Source: Lachnospiraceae bacterium
GTDB lineage: Bacteria; Bacillota; Clostridia; Lachnospirales; Lachnospiraceae
DNA: 64,000 nucleotides
Assembly: GCA_017626325.1 (NCBI GenBank)
Contig: JAGAIZ010000003.1
Location: 1-64,000, forward strand
Direction of reading: 5' to 3'
The translations under genes were made by a program, and so were the position numbers. The notes under the pieces were generated by a model. It did no database searches. It saw only the letters and a program-made list of their open reading frames with translations, and was not told where the DNA came from. Below, piece after piece: positions 43,881 to 51,302 of the stretch; positions within the stretch are counted from its first letter, which is position 1, and every line of letters begins with the position of its first letter.

Positions 43881-44137
43881 AAAAATGGATAGTTTCGGCA
43901 GCAGGCATTATGGGGATTTTCGGATGCAGTATGCTTTTCTTCGGCGTAAACGCCAAAGCATACATTGATCCGTCTGTGGTTACTTATATCATCCAGGCGG
44001 TTGCGGGCGTGATCGTGGCTGTAGGCGCAGCGGCAGGCATATACTGGCGCCGGGCGAAGAGAAAGCTCAATGACAAGCTGGGAATTGATGAAAATCGCAA
44101 CAAAGAAGTGGAATCGGACGATATTGAAATTAAGTAG
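43877..44137 (+). CDS. Small secreted or membrane protein with AYIDPSV motif
   Basis: The 86-residue protein overlaps the preceding stop by ATGA. It has an N-terminal signal-like helix ending VNAKAYIDPSV, then a second helix (VVTYIIQAVAGVIVAVGAAAGIYW) and a basic tail RRAKRKL plus an acidic end. Small proteins with an AYIDP start followed by one helix recur in glycan loci in my recollection, but I know no function. It may be a small accessory subunit of the LtaS-like/YidC-Tag set. Confidence 0.75.
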   Translation: MKKWIVSAAGIMGIFGCSMLFFGVNAKAYIDPSVVTYIIQAVAGVIVAVGAAAGIYWRRAKRKLNDKLGIDENRNKEVESDDIEIK

Positions 44138-44148
44138 AGGTATAGATC

Positions 44149-44253
44149 GAAAAATCACTCTGATGAGCTGATTTTTCAATCGGCTATTTGTTTCTGAGTG
44201 AGAACAAATAGCTTTGATGGCAGATGAGAAACCGCCTGCGCGGATTTCTCATC
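44149..44253 (+). repeat. Three consecutive inverted repeats in the gap before the cytidylyltransferase fusion
   Basis: Stem 1: 44149-44157 with 44169-44177 (9 bp). Stem 2: 44183-44192 with 44203-44212 (10 bp). Stem 3: 44223-44235 with 44240-44253 (13 bp with one bulged A, 4-nt loop). All stems are perfect apart from the single bulge. None is followed by a U-tract, so they do not look like standard terminators. Confidence 0.75.
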
Positions 44254-44291
44254 GCCTCTTCGCAACAAGTTGCTCAGAAATGGAGATTACT

Positions 44292-45968
44292 ATGCAGGCA
44301 CTGATTTTGGCGGCGGGAATGGGAAAGCGGCTGAAGGAACTGACGGCGGATAACGCGAAATGTATGGTCAGGGTGGGGAATGAGACTTTGATTGAGCGCG
44401 CTGTCAGGATACTGGACAGAAAGAAGCTTGACAGGATTATTGTGGTTCTGGGGTACGAAGGAGAGAAGCTGAAAAATCATATCCTGCAGTCGGGAGTCAC
44501 GACAAAGCTTGAATTTATTGACAATCCCATTTTTGCGGAGACGAATAATATCTATTCCTTCTGGCTCGCAAAAGACTATATGCGGCAGGACGACACGGTT
44601 TTGCTGGAATCTGACCTTATTTTTGAGGAAGCGGTAATCGACCTGCTCCTGGAGGATGCAAGACCTTCGCTCGCGCTGGTGGACAAGCGGGAAAGCTGGA
44701 TGGATGGCACCTGCGTCACACTGGATGCATCTGACCGTATTCTGGATTTTGTTCCCGGTAAAAAACTGGACTTGGCAGGAAAGAATCAGTACTATAAGAC
44801 GGTAAATATTTATAAGTTCAGCAAAGCTTTCCTTACAGATACGTATATTCCGTTTCTGGAAGCGTATATGTCCGCCATGGGACGCGGCGTATATTACGAG
44901 ACCGTTTTGGGACTGGTTGCCCAATTGGAGAACTGCGAGTTAAGGGCGAAGAGACTGGAAGGGCAGATATGGTATGAGATAGACGATGTGCAGGATCTGC
45001 ATATCGCGGAGAGCTTGTTTGCGGAAGACGCGGACAGGAGATACCGGATGATTGTCAGCAGAAAGGGCGGGAACTGGCGATACCCTAAGCTGATTGATTA
45101 TTCTGTACCGCATAATGCTTATTATCCGTCCAAGAAGATGGTGGAAGAAATGACAGCAAACGCCATGGAGTTAGTCAGCGCGCCTGCTTCGGAGATAACC
45201 CGGATACGGGAATTGTTAGGGAAGTATTACGGGATTCAGGAAGACTATGTGAGAGCTGTCGGAAGTATCAGCGCGATAGAGGAGGCCTTTATAGCCGGCG
45301 GCGTCGATTATACAATATTGACAGATCCTGTCGGCGTGCGGAAGCTGTTTGCAACAAATCAAAGAGTAGAAAGCGCTCTGGAATACGCCGCAGGTAAGAA
45401 CAGCATTGTGCTGGTGGACGAGACGGCGTTAGAGGCTGTTGTTTCCGGAGGAATGGACAGTTATCTGACCAATGAGCGGTTAGAGCAGTATGAGGATGTT
45501 CTGATTGTCTATAAAGATTTAGGGCGCGCCCTGGGGGCGCCGGGACTGTCTGTCTCTATGGCGGCAGGCGCAGGAGAGCGTGTGCGCAGGCTGCTGGATC
45601 AGATAGAGACTGACCGGATCAGTTCTTTCGCAGAATTCTTCCTTCAGATCGCGGAGAAATATAAGGGAGAGTATGAGGCCTCTCTTCTGCAGATGAGAAA
45701 GGACTTCGAATCGTTTACAGACGGATTGGCCGCCGTATCTTATGTGAAGCGCTGCGACGGGCTTCTGGATATCATCGTGTGCGAACTGGAGGAAGAGACA
45801 GATGCGCGTCAGTTGATTCGATACCTTTTTGAAAACAATCTGCTCGTTTCAGATCTGTCGGAAATTCTGGGAGAGGGCACGAATTGTATCGGACTTGCCG
45901 TCAGGACGGAAGCGGAGAACCAGATACTGCTGTCTAAGCTTATAGAATATGAAAAGAAAAACAAGTAA
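44292..45968 (+). CDS. LicC/PntC-like cytidylyltransferase fused to a degenerate aminotransferase-fold domain
   Basis: The 558-residue protein starts with a nucleotidyltransferase domain (1-~240): ALILAAGMGKRLKELT, TNNIYSFWLAKDYM, VLLESDLIFEE and WYEIDDVQDL. These are typical of CTP:phosphocholine or 2-aminoethylphosphonate cytidylyltransferases. Residues ~255-558 follow a HisC-like class I/II aminotransferase fold, but it is shortened. The SLSKALG-type PLP-lysine motif reads DLGRALG, with Arg412 in the lysine place. Cytidylyltransferase-aminotransferase fusions (PntC) activate 2-aminoethylphosphonate in phosphonate pathways. No PepM or Ppd genes are in this window. The ATG at 44292 has GGAG upstream. 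The aminotransferase half is probably not catalytic. Confidence 0.85.
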   Translation: MQALILAAGMGKRLKELTADNAKCMVRVGNETLIERAVRILDRKKLDRIIVVLGYEGEKLKNHILQSGVTTKLEFIDNPIFAETNNIYSFWLAKDYMRQDDTVLLESDLIFEEAVIDLLLEDARPSLALVDKRESWMDGTCVTLDASDRILDFVPGKKLDLAGKNQYYKTVNIYKFSKAFLTDTYIPFLEAYMSAMGRGVYYETVLGLVAQLENCELRAKRLEGQIWYEIDDVQDLHIAESLFAEDADRRYRMIVSRKGGNWRYPKLIDYSVPHNAYYPSKKMVEEMTANAMELVSAPASEITRIRELLGKYYGIQEDYVRAVGSISAIEEAFIAGGVDYTILTDPVGVRKLFATNQRVESALEYAAGKNSIVLVDETALEAVVSGGMDSYLTNERLEQYEDVLIVYKDLGRALGAPGLSVSMAAGAGERVRRLLDQIETDRISSFAEFFLQIAEKYKGEYEASLLQMRKDFESFTDGLAAVSYVKRCDGLLDIIVCELEEETDARQLIRYLFENNLLVSDLSEILGEGTNCIGLAVRTEAENQILLSKLIEYEKKNK

Positions 45969-46407
45969 ATCTGTTATACTGTTCATCATCATCAGTGTGA
46001 CCGTTTATGCCGCGTATTATGTTTCTGCACATTTATTGCAGCTTGCGTTGATACAGGGAGATTCCATGCTGCCTGCCTATCATAATATGCAGCTTGTCAT
46101 GATAGATAAACAGTGCAGAGAGCCGCAGAGGGAAGAAGTGATATTGTTTCTGTGCGACGAACTGGACGCCGTGCTTATCAAACGTGTTGTGGCAGTTCCG
46201 GGAGACGTGCTTACGGTACAGGACGGGAAGCTTGCGATCAATGGCGCGGCGACAGATATTCCGTGGAAATCGGAAGAAGATATCAATATTACCTTATCTG
46301 CTGATGAATACTTTGTCGTAGGAGATAACTATGACGCCAGTATTGACAGCAGAAGCGATAAGGTCGGTATGATAACGGGCGCGGATATTATCGGAAAAGT
46401 ATATTAA
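45949..46407 (+). CDS. lepB: Type I signal peptidase (LepB/SipS family)
   Basis: The 152-residue protein has one N-terminal helix and the serine-lysine dyad of S26A peptidases: Ser39 in GDSMLPAY and Lys78 in LIKRVVAVPGD, with the box E motif GDNYDASIDSR near residue 125. It cleaves signal peptides outside the membrane. It starts inside the 3' end of the cytidylyltransferase gene (20-bp overlap), so it is translated with the glycan genes. A glycan-locus signal peptidase suggests a dedicated substrate or a role beyond housekeeping secretion. Confidence 0.92.
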   Translation: MKRKTSKSVILFIIISVTVYAAYYVSAHLLQLALIQGDSMLPAYHNMQLVMIDKQCREPQREEVILFLCDELDAVLIKRVVAVPGDVLTVQDGKLAINGAATDIPWKSEEDINITLSADEYFVVGDNYDASIDSRSDKVGMITGADIIGKVY

Positions 46408-46450
46408 TCCAGAGGGAAATATCAGATAAAATTCAGATAAAAGGAAGAGC

Positions 46451-47185
46451 ATGGAAAAAAATATCATCATCACAGGAGCCTCCTCAGACCTGGGGATGGC
46501 TTATATCAGAGAAAACGTGCGGCAATATAACAGGATTATAGCCCATTACAATCACGACAACGAACAGTTCATGGGGCTGTGCGGCGATTATGAAGACAAA
46601 ATCATACCTCTGCAGGCAGATTTTGCTGATATGGAGCAGGTACGGCAATTTGCCGGGAAGATCAAAGAAATGGAACTGATCCCTACGCATATCCTGCATC
46701 TTGTATCGCCTGCCAGCCGGAGTATCAAGTTCCACAAGAGCCGGATAGAAGAATACCAGTTGATGATGCAGGTGTCCGTTTACAGTATTGTGGAACTGTT
46801 AAAAGTATGCCTGCCGGTCATGCAGAAGCAGAAATTCGGCAGGATTCTTTTCATGCTGTCAGCGTATGTGCAGATACCGGATCCGAAATTCGCGGCGCCC
46901 TATGTGACCGCTAAATATGCGCTGTTGGGCCTGATGCGCGACGTGGCGGCGGAGTATGCGGCGAAGGGAATCACCGTCAACGGTATCTCGCCCCAGATGA
47001 TCGAGACTAAATTCTTAAAGGACGTGCCGGAATTAATCGTGGAACAGCAGCGTCTGGCGGGACCGATGCAGCGGCTTCTGCAGAAGGAGGACATACTGCC
47101 TGTGATGAAGCTGCTTATGTCCGACGAAGCGGCGGCTATGACAGGGGAGAATATCGGTATTACCGGAGGAAACCATATATTATGA
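46451..47185 (+). CDS. Short-chain dehydrogenase/reductase (FabG-like)
   Basis: The 244-residue classical SDR has IIITGASSDLGMAYI (cofactor loop), the YVTAK active site (Tyr151, Lys155) and a MLSAYVQ segment holding the serine. The usual NAG after the fourth strand reads SPAS. FabG-like enzymes reduce 3-oxoacyl-ACP or keto sugars. It lies six genes after MaoC, so a link to ACP chemistry is possible. It overlaps the next GT4 gene by ATGA, so co-translation with glycan transfer is clear. Confidence 0.85.
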   Translation: MEKNIIITGASSDLGMAYIRENVRQYNRIIAHYNHDNEQFMGLCGDYEDKIIPLQADFADMEQVRQFAGKIKEMELIPTHILHLVSPASRSIKFHKSRIEEYQLMMQVSVYSIVELLKVCLPVMQKQKFGRILFMLSAYVQIPDPKFAAPYVTAKYALLGLMRDVAAEYAAKGITVNGISPQMIETKFLKDVPELIVEQQRLAGPMQRLLQKEDILPVMKLLMSDEAAAMTGENIGITGGNHIL

Positions 47186-48291
47186 CGCGTAAGATTGCAT
47201 TTCATTTAAATTGCTTAGAGCAGGGCGGCGCGGAGCGCGTCGTGACCAATCTGGCGAACCAGTTCGCGGCAGGCGGCTATGAGGTAGTGATTGCCACGGA
47301 GTGGTACGGCGAGAATGAATTTCAGACAGACAATAGAGTCCGCCGCGTGCATGTGGGCTTGAAAGAGGGCGATGAGAAGAAGCATCGCCTTGTTCAATTT
47401 TATCTGCGGGTAAAGTATTTGAAGGATTTTCTGAAAAAGGAGAAACCGGATATTCTCATTCCCTTCGCCAGAAGGGCGCTGTACAGGGGGCTGATGGCGG
47501 CTTACTTTATGAAGATACCGGTTTTGATTTCTATTCGGACGGATCCGGCGGGACATTACGAGGAATTGTCTGATAAGATACAGATTCCGATTCTCTTCCC
47601 CAGAGCGGACGGCTGCGTGTTTCAGACGGAAGGGGCGAAGGAGTTCTTTGCCCCCAGGCTGCAGAAGAATTCGCGTATCATCTTAAATCCCATCAATCCC
47701 AAGTATATCGGAGTACCCGTACCGGCGCAGAGAAAGAAGACGGTAGTACAGTCGGGGCGGCTTGTGGATTTCAAGAACCAGCCTATGCTGATTCGGGCAT
47801 TTATCGAGGTGCATAAGAAGCACCCAGATTATGATCTGAAAATCTACGGCGGGGACTCCTTCGACGGCACGAAGGAGATACTGGAACAGATCATAGAGGA
47901 AAATCATGCGCAGGACTATGTACATCTCATGGGCGCCAGTGATACGCTGGAAAAGGAGCTGGCGGACGCGGCGGTTTTTGCCTTTTCATCGGACTGGGAA
48001 GGGCTGCCTAACGCGCTGATGGAAGCCATGGCCCTGGGACTGCCTGTTGTGGCCACGGACTGTCCCTGCGGCGGACCGCGGACGATTATGACGCATGAGA
48101 AGGACGGGCTGCTGATTCCCATCAAAGACCAGAAAGCGATGGAGGAGGGGATCAACCGTCTCATTGAGGACAGAGAACTGGCGGAGCGTCTGGGAGCGGA
48201 AGCCCGTAAGATCGCAAATAAGGCGAATGGGGAAGCAGTGTATGAACAGTGGCGGGATTATATCGAAGCGCTGTGCTGTGGAAGGGCGTAA
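47182..48291 (+). CDS. GT4 glycosyltransferase
   Basis: The 369-residue GT-B protein starts IAFHLNCLEQGGAERVVTNLA and has IPFARRALYRG, SGRLVDFKNQPMLI, and FSSDWEGLPNALMEAMALG (about 269-287), then TDCPCGGPRTIM. These are GT4 acceptor and donor motifs. It overlaps the SDR stop by ATGA. The sugar is unknown. It resembles the GT4 at 51303 more than those at 23121 or 30770. Confidence 0.88.
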   Translation: MTRKIAFHLNCLEQGGAERVVTNLANQFAAGGYEVVIATEWYGENEFQTDNRVRRVHVGLKEGDEKKHRLVQFYLRVKYLKDFLKKEKPDILIPFARRALYRGLMAAYFMKIPVLISIRTDPAGHYEELSDKIQIPILFPRADGCVFQTEGAKEFFAPRLQKNSRIILNPINPKYIGVPVPAQRKKTVVQSGRLVDFKNQPMLIRAFIEVHKKHPDYDLKIYGGDSFDGTKEILEQIIEENHAQDYVHLMGASDTLEKELADAAVFAFSSDWEGLPNALMEAMALGLPVVATDCPCGGPRTIMTHEKDGLLIPIKDQKAMEEGINRLIEDRELAERLGAEARKIANKANGEAVYEQWRDYIEALCCGRA

Positions 48292-48344
48292 TGTGAGATT
48301 AGCATTATTCACAATTTGCAGGTTAAATATTTGGAAATATTATG

Positions 48345-48350
48345 TATAAT
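48345..48350 (+). promoter_or_regulatory. Probable -10 box upstream of the deacetylase-like gene
   Basis: TATAAT at 48345-48350, overlapped by a second TATAAT at 48350-48355, lies in an AT-rich 123-base gap. TTGCAG at 48316-48321 is 23 bases upstream, too far for a good -35, so the element is only suggestive. Confidence 0.35.
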
Positions 48351-48414
48351 ATAATTACATTTTATGTGCGTTTGCATAAAATACAGGGAAAAAGCAGAAA
48401 GCGGAGGAAGGGCA

Positions 48415-49173
48415 ATGTTTTCATATAACGATTACAGAGAGATTATCAGGATCATACAGTCAACGGGCAGACAGTGCGGCTATGCGGACGCCCTGCATAA
48501 GGACAAGTTTATTATCATGCGCCACGATGTGGAGTACAGCGTGGACAGGGCGTATCAGCTTGCCAGAGTGGAACAGAGCATGGATTTTGTCTCTACTTAT
48601 TTCTTTCAGTGGACGAACAATACTTACAATATTCTCTCCCGAAGAAATATGGATATGATTAAGGATATGCATGAGAGAGGCCAGCACATCGGCCTGCACT
48701 TTGCCTTAAACGGCATGACGGACATGCAGCAGATCAGGAAGCGCATTAAGATGGAAATGGAAATCTTGAGCGAAATGTTCGGATTCGAGATTACGGAGTT
48801 TTCGGTGCACAGACCCTCTAAGGATGTGCTCAGGGAAAATATCAAGCTGGACGGCATTTTAAATGCTTATCAGGACGATTTCTTCACTTTTGCAGATAAA
48901 ATAACGCAAGATACGGAATTAAAAGTGAAATATATGTCTGACGCGAACCATATCTGGCGTTATGGTTATCCTGACGAGGCGAACATCACAGGCTGCGATA
49001 AGGTGCAGATACTGACCCATCCCTTTGCATGGTGCAAGAAGGGCTATGAAAACTTCGACAATTACAAGTCGCTTTTGCAGGAGAAATATGTGGAACTGGT
49101 GGAGTCTGTGGACAATGAGTGCAAGGACTTCGGGGAGTATAAGGATTATTTTCTGGCGAAGGATGTCAGGTAG
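48415..49173 (+). CDS. Polysaccharide-deacetylase-like protein (WbmS-type)
   Basis: The 252-residue protein has FIIMRHDVEYSVDRAYQLARVE (here residues about 26-47, HDVEYS as metal motif), GQHIGLHFALNG (about 87-98) and EFSVHRPSKDVL (about 130-141), the pattern of NodB-related proteins of the WbmS group. There is no signal peptide, so it is likely cytoplasmic. A true deacetylase role is unproven, as some relatives lack activity. The start at 48415 has GGAGGAAGGG upstream. Confidence 0.78.
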   Translation: MFSYNDYREIIRIIQSTGRQCGYADALHKDKFIIMRHDVEYSVDRAYQLARVEQSMDFVSTYFFQWTNNTYNILSRRNMDMIKDMHERGQHIGLHFALNGMTDMQQIRKRIKMEMEILSEMFGFEITEFSVHRPSKDVLRENIKLDGILNAYQDDFFTFADKITQDTELKVKYMSDANHIWRYGYPDEANITGCDKVQILTHPFAWCKKGYENFDNYKSLLQEKYVELVESVDNECKDFGEYKDYFLAKDVR

Positions 49174-49189
49174 GAGATAGGAGACTGCT

Positions 49190-51085
49190 ATGTGCGGAAT
49201 ATGCGGATACATCAGTAGAAAAAATATTACGGCGGAACAATTGAAGGAAATGAACGATACGATGTATCACAGGGGGCCGGATGACAGCGGTGTGGAGATT
49301 TATCCGGCGTCAGGCGGCTATCAGGTCGGCTTTGCACAGAGACGGCTTTCTATTCTGGACCTTTCTGCGCTGGGACATCAGCCTATGCATTCGGAAGATA
49401 AGCGCATATCAGTTGTTTATAATGGGGAAATATACAATTTTCAGGAATTGAAGAAAGAGTTGGCGGACTATCCGTTCTGTTCCAATTGCGATACGGAGGT
49501 GATTATAGCCGCCTATTTGAAATGGGGGATTTCGTGCATTGAGCGGTTCAACGGCATGTTTGCCATTGCGCTGTATGACAGGAAGACGCAGGAGGTCTGT
49601 CTTATCAGAGACCGTGTTGGGAAAAAGCCGCTTTATTACTGGTATGAAGAGGGTAATCTGGTCTTTGCCTCGGAGTTAAAGCCTATTATGAAGTGTCCCG
49701 GTTTCAGGGGAGAGATTGACCGGGGCGTGCTGTCCCGCTATCTGTTCCAGCAGTATATCAATGCGCCGGAGAGTATCTATAAGAACGTATACAAGCTTGA
49801 GCCGGGAGCTGTGCTGCAGTTTGCGAAGGGGCAGGTGAAAACATGGAAATACTGGGACATTAAGCAAGTCTACGCGAAAGCGCAGGAGCGTCCGGCGGGC
49901 AGTTATGAGGAGGCCAGGAGCGAATTGAAGGCGCTTCTGCAAAAGGCGGTAGCGCGCAGGATGATTGCGGATGTGCCATTGGGCTCCTTCTTGAGCGGCG
50001 GCTACGATTCGTCTCTTGTGACGGCCATTGCGCAGGAGCATTCCGCAGAGCCGGTGAAGACCTTCTCTATCGGTTTCCACGAGGAGAAATACAATGAAGC
50101 GAAGTATGCCCGGGCGGTGGCGGACTATCTGGGCGCCAATCATACGGAGCTTTATATTGGCGAGGAGGATATGTTTGACCTGGTGGAAAGTATTCCCAGG
50201 TATTATGACGAGCCTTTTGCGGACAGTTCCCAGATTGCGACGATGATGGTGTCGAAGCTTGCCAGAGAGCATGTGACGGTGGCATTGTCGGGAGACGGCG
50301 GCGATGAATTCTTCTGCGGTTATAATATCTATGAAAATGTGGCGCAGGCGCAGAAATTAGACGCGCTGGGCGGTATTGTGCACGCTGTCTGCGCGCTGCC
50401 CGGCTTTCGCCAGGCTCATATAGAGGACAGGCTGCCTTTCAGGGTGCGAGTGATCGCGGGCAACAGAGAGAAGGAGAGCAAAACGCAGTTCGGCGCGGGC
50501 AATTATATTGTAAAGGCACGGGCGATGGTGGGAGAGCTTCCGGCAGGAGAGACGGCGCTGCCTGTTCACTATCTGATCGAGAGCGGTTACGGAGTAAAGG
50601 ACTGGCAGATACGGAGGATGTTGTTGGATATGGACACATATCTGCCGGGGGATATTCTGTGCAAGGTCGACCGTGCTTCCATGAAGTATTCGCTGGAATC
50701 CAGATGCCCGATTTTAGACACAGATGTTATGGAATACTCATACCGCATTCCCCATCAGTATAAATATGCGGGAGGCGATAAGAAGCATATCTTGAAGGAT
50801 ATCGCCTATGATTATATTCCGAAGGAATTGCTGGAGCGTCCCAAGGTGGGATTCGGCGTGCCGCTTGACAAGTGGCTGCGTGGTCCGCTGCGGGAGCAGC
50901 TGTTAGATTACAGCAGTTATGATTACCTGAAAAAACAGGGGATTTTCGATGCGGCATATGTGTCGGATATGATTCAGAGTTATGTCAGGACAGGCGACGC
51001 GGGTCCGGCGACAGGAGCAAATTATTCTAAATTGTCCTGGTCGTTCTTTGTCTTCCAACAGTGGTATCAAGCGTACCATGGATGA
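49190..51085 (+). CDS. asnB: Glutamine-hydrolysing asparagine synthase-like amidotransferase, copy 1
   Basis: The 631-residue protein starts MCGICGYIS, exposing Cys2 as N-terminal nucleophile. It has YHRGPDDSG, VYNGEIYNF and GNLVFASELKPI in the glutaminase half. The synthetase half has the ATP PP-loop SGGYDSS at about 269-275 and SGDGGDEFFCGY. AsnB relatives in glycan loci (WbpS in Pseudomonas O6) amidate uronic acids. UDP-GalNAcA is predicted here, so amidation to GalNAcAN is the favoured role, with asparagine synthesis as the alternative. A second copy is at 53608. Confidence 0.9.
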   Translation: MCGICGYISRKNITAEQLKEMNDTMYHRGPDDSGVEIYPASGGYQVGFAQRRLSILDLSALGHQPMHSEDKRISVVYNGEIYNFQELKKELADYPFCSNCDTEVIIAAYLKWGISCIERFNGMFAIALYDRKTQEVCLIRDRVGKKPLYYWYEEGNLVFASELKPIMKCPGFRGEIDRGVLSRYLFQQYINAPESIYKNVYKLEPGAVLQFAKGQVKTWKYWDIKQVYAKAQERPAGSYEEARSELKALLQKAVARRMIADVPLGSFLSGGYDSSLVTAIAQEHSAEPVKTFSIGFHEEKYNEAKYARAVADYLGANHTELYIGEEDMFDLVESIPRYYDEPFADSSQIATMMVSKLAREHVTVALSGDGGDEFFCGYNIYENVAQAQKLDALGGIVHAVCALPGFRQAHIEDRLPFRVRVIAGNREKESKTQFGAGNYIVKARAMVGELPAGETALPVHYLIESGYGVKDWQIRRMLLDMDTYLPGDILCKVDRASMKYSLESRCPILDTDVMEYSYRIPHQYKYAGGDKKHILKDIAYDYIPKELLERPKVGFGVPLDKWLRGPLREQLLDYSSYDYLKKQGIFDAAYVSDMIQSYVRTGDAGPATGANYSKLSWSFFVFQQWYQAYHG

Positions 51086-51302
51086 TTACCAATTGGTTGA
51101 TATCCAATAAAATGATAAAAAACAATGTATATTTAAAACGATTATTTAAAATAAAGCCGGAAAAAGCCGAAGATTGTCGTTATGATTTGAAAAATGAAAA
51201 TAAAATGAAATTTAATAAAAAAGTGGTTTTACAGCAGAAATGCAGGAAAAATGAAAGAAAAATTCAAAATATGAAAAATGAAACGCAAAAATGAAGGAAA
51301 TT
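51086..51302. other. AT-rich, purine-biased spacer without a gene
   Basis: About 215 bases between copy 1 of asnB and a GT4 contrast sharply with the GC-richer neighbours. It holds a palindrome ACCAATTGGT at 51088-51097 and repeated AAAAATGAAA-like motifs at about 51188-51290 on a strongly purine-rich + strand. There is no open frame with a ribosome binding site. It looks like an untranslated or junction segment. Confidence 0.5.

Noticed and set aside
44149..44253. Rho-independent terminators
   Set aside because: The stems are good but none is followed by a run of T, and the next gene's ribosome binding site follows closely.
44292..45968. Calling the whole gene PntC (phosphonate pathway)
   Set aside because: No PepM or phosphonopyruvate decarboxylase is in the window and the aminotransferase half lacks the PLP lysine by eye, so only the cytidylyltransferase family is claimed.
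48293..48313. CRP-like operator TGTGA...TCACA
   Set aside because: The half-sites are 12 bases apart instead of 6, and CRP control of this kind is not expected in Clostridia.
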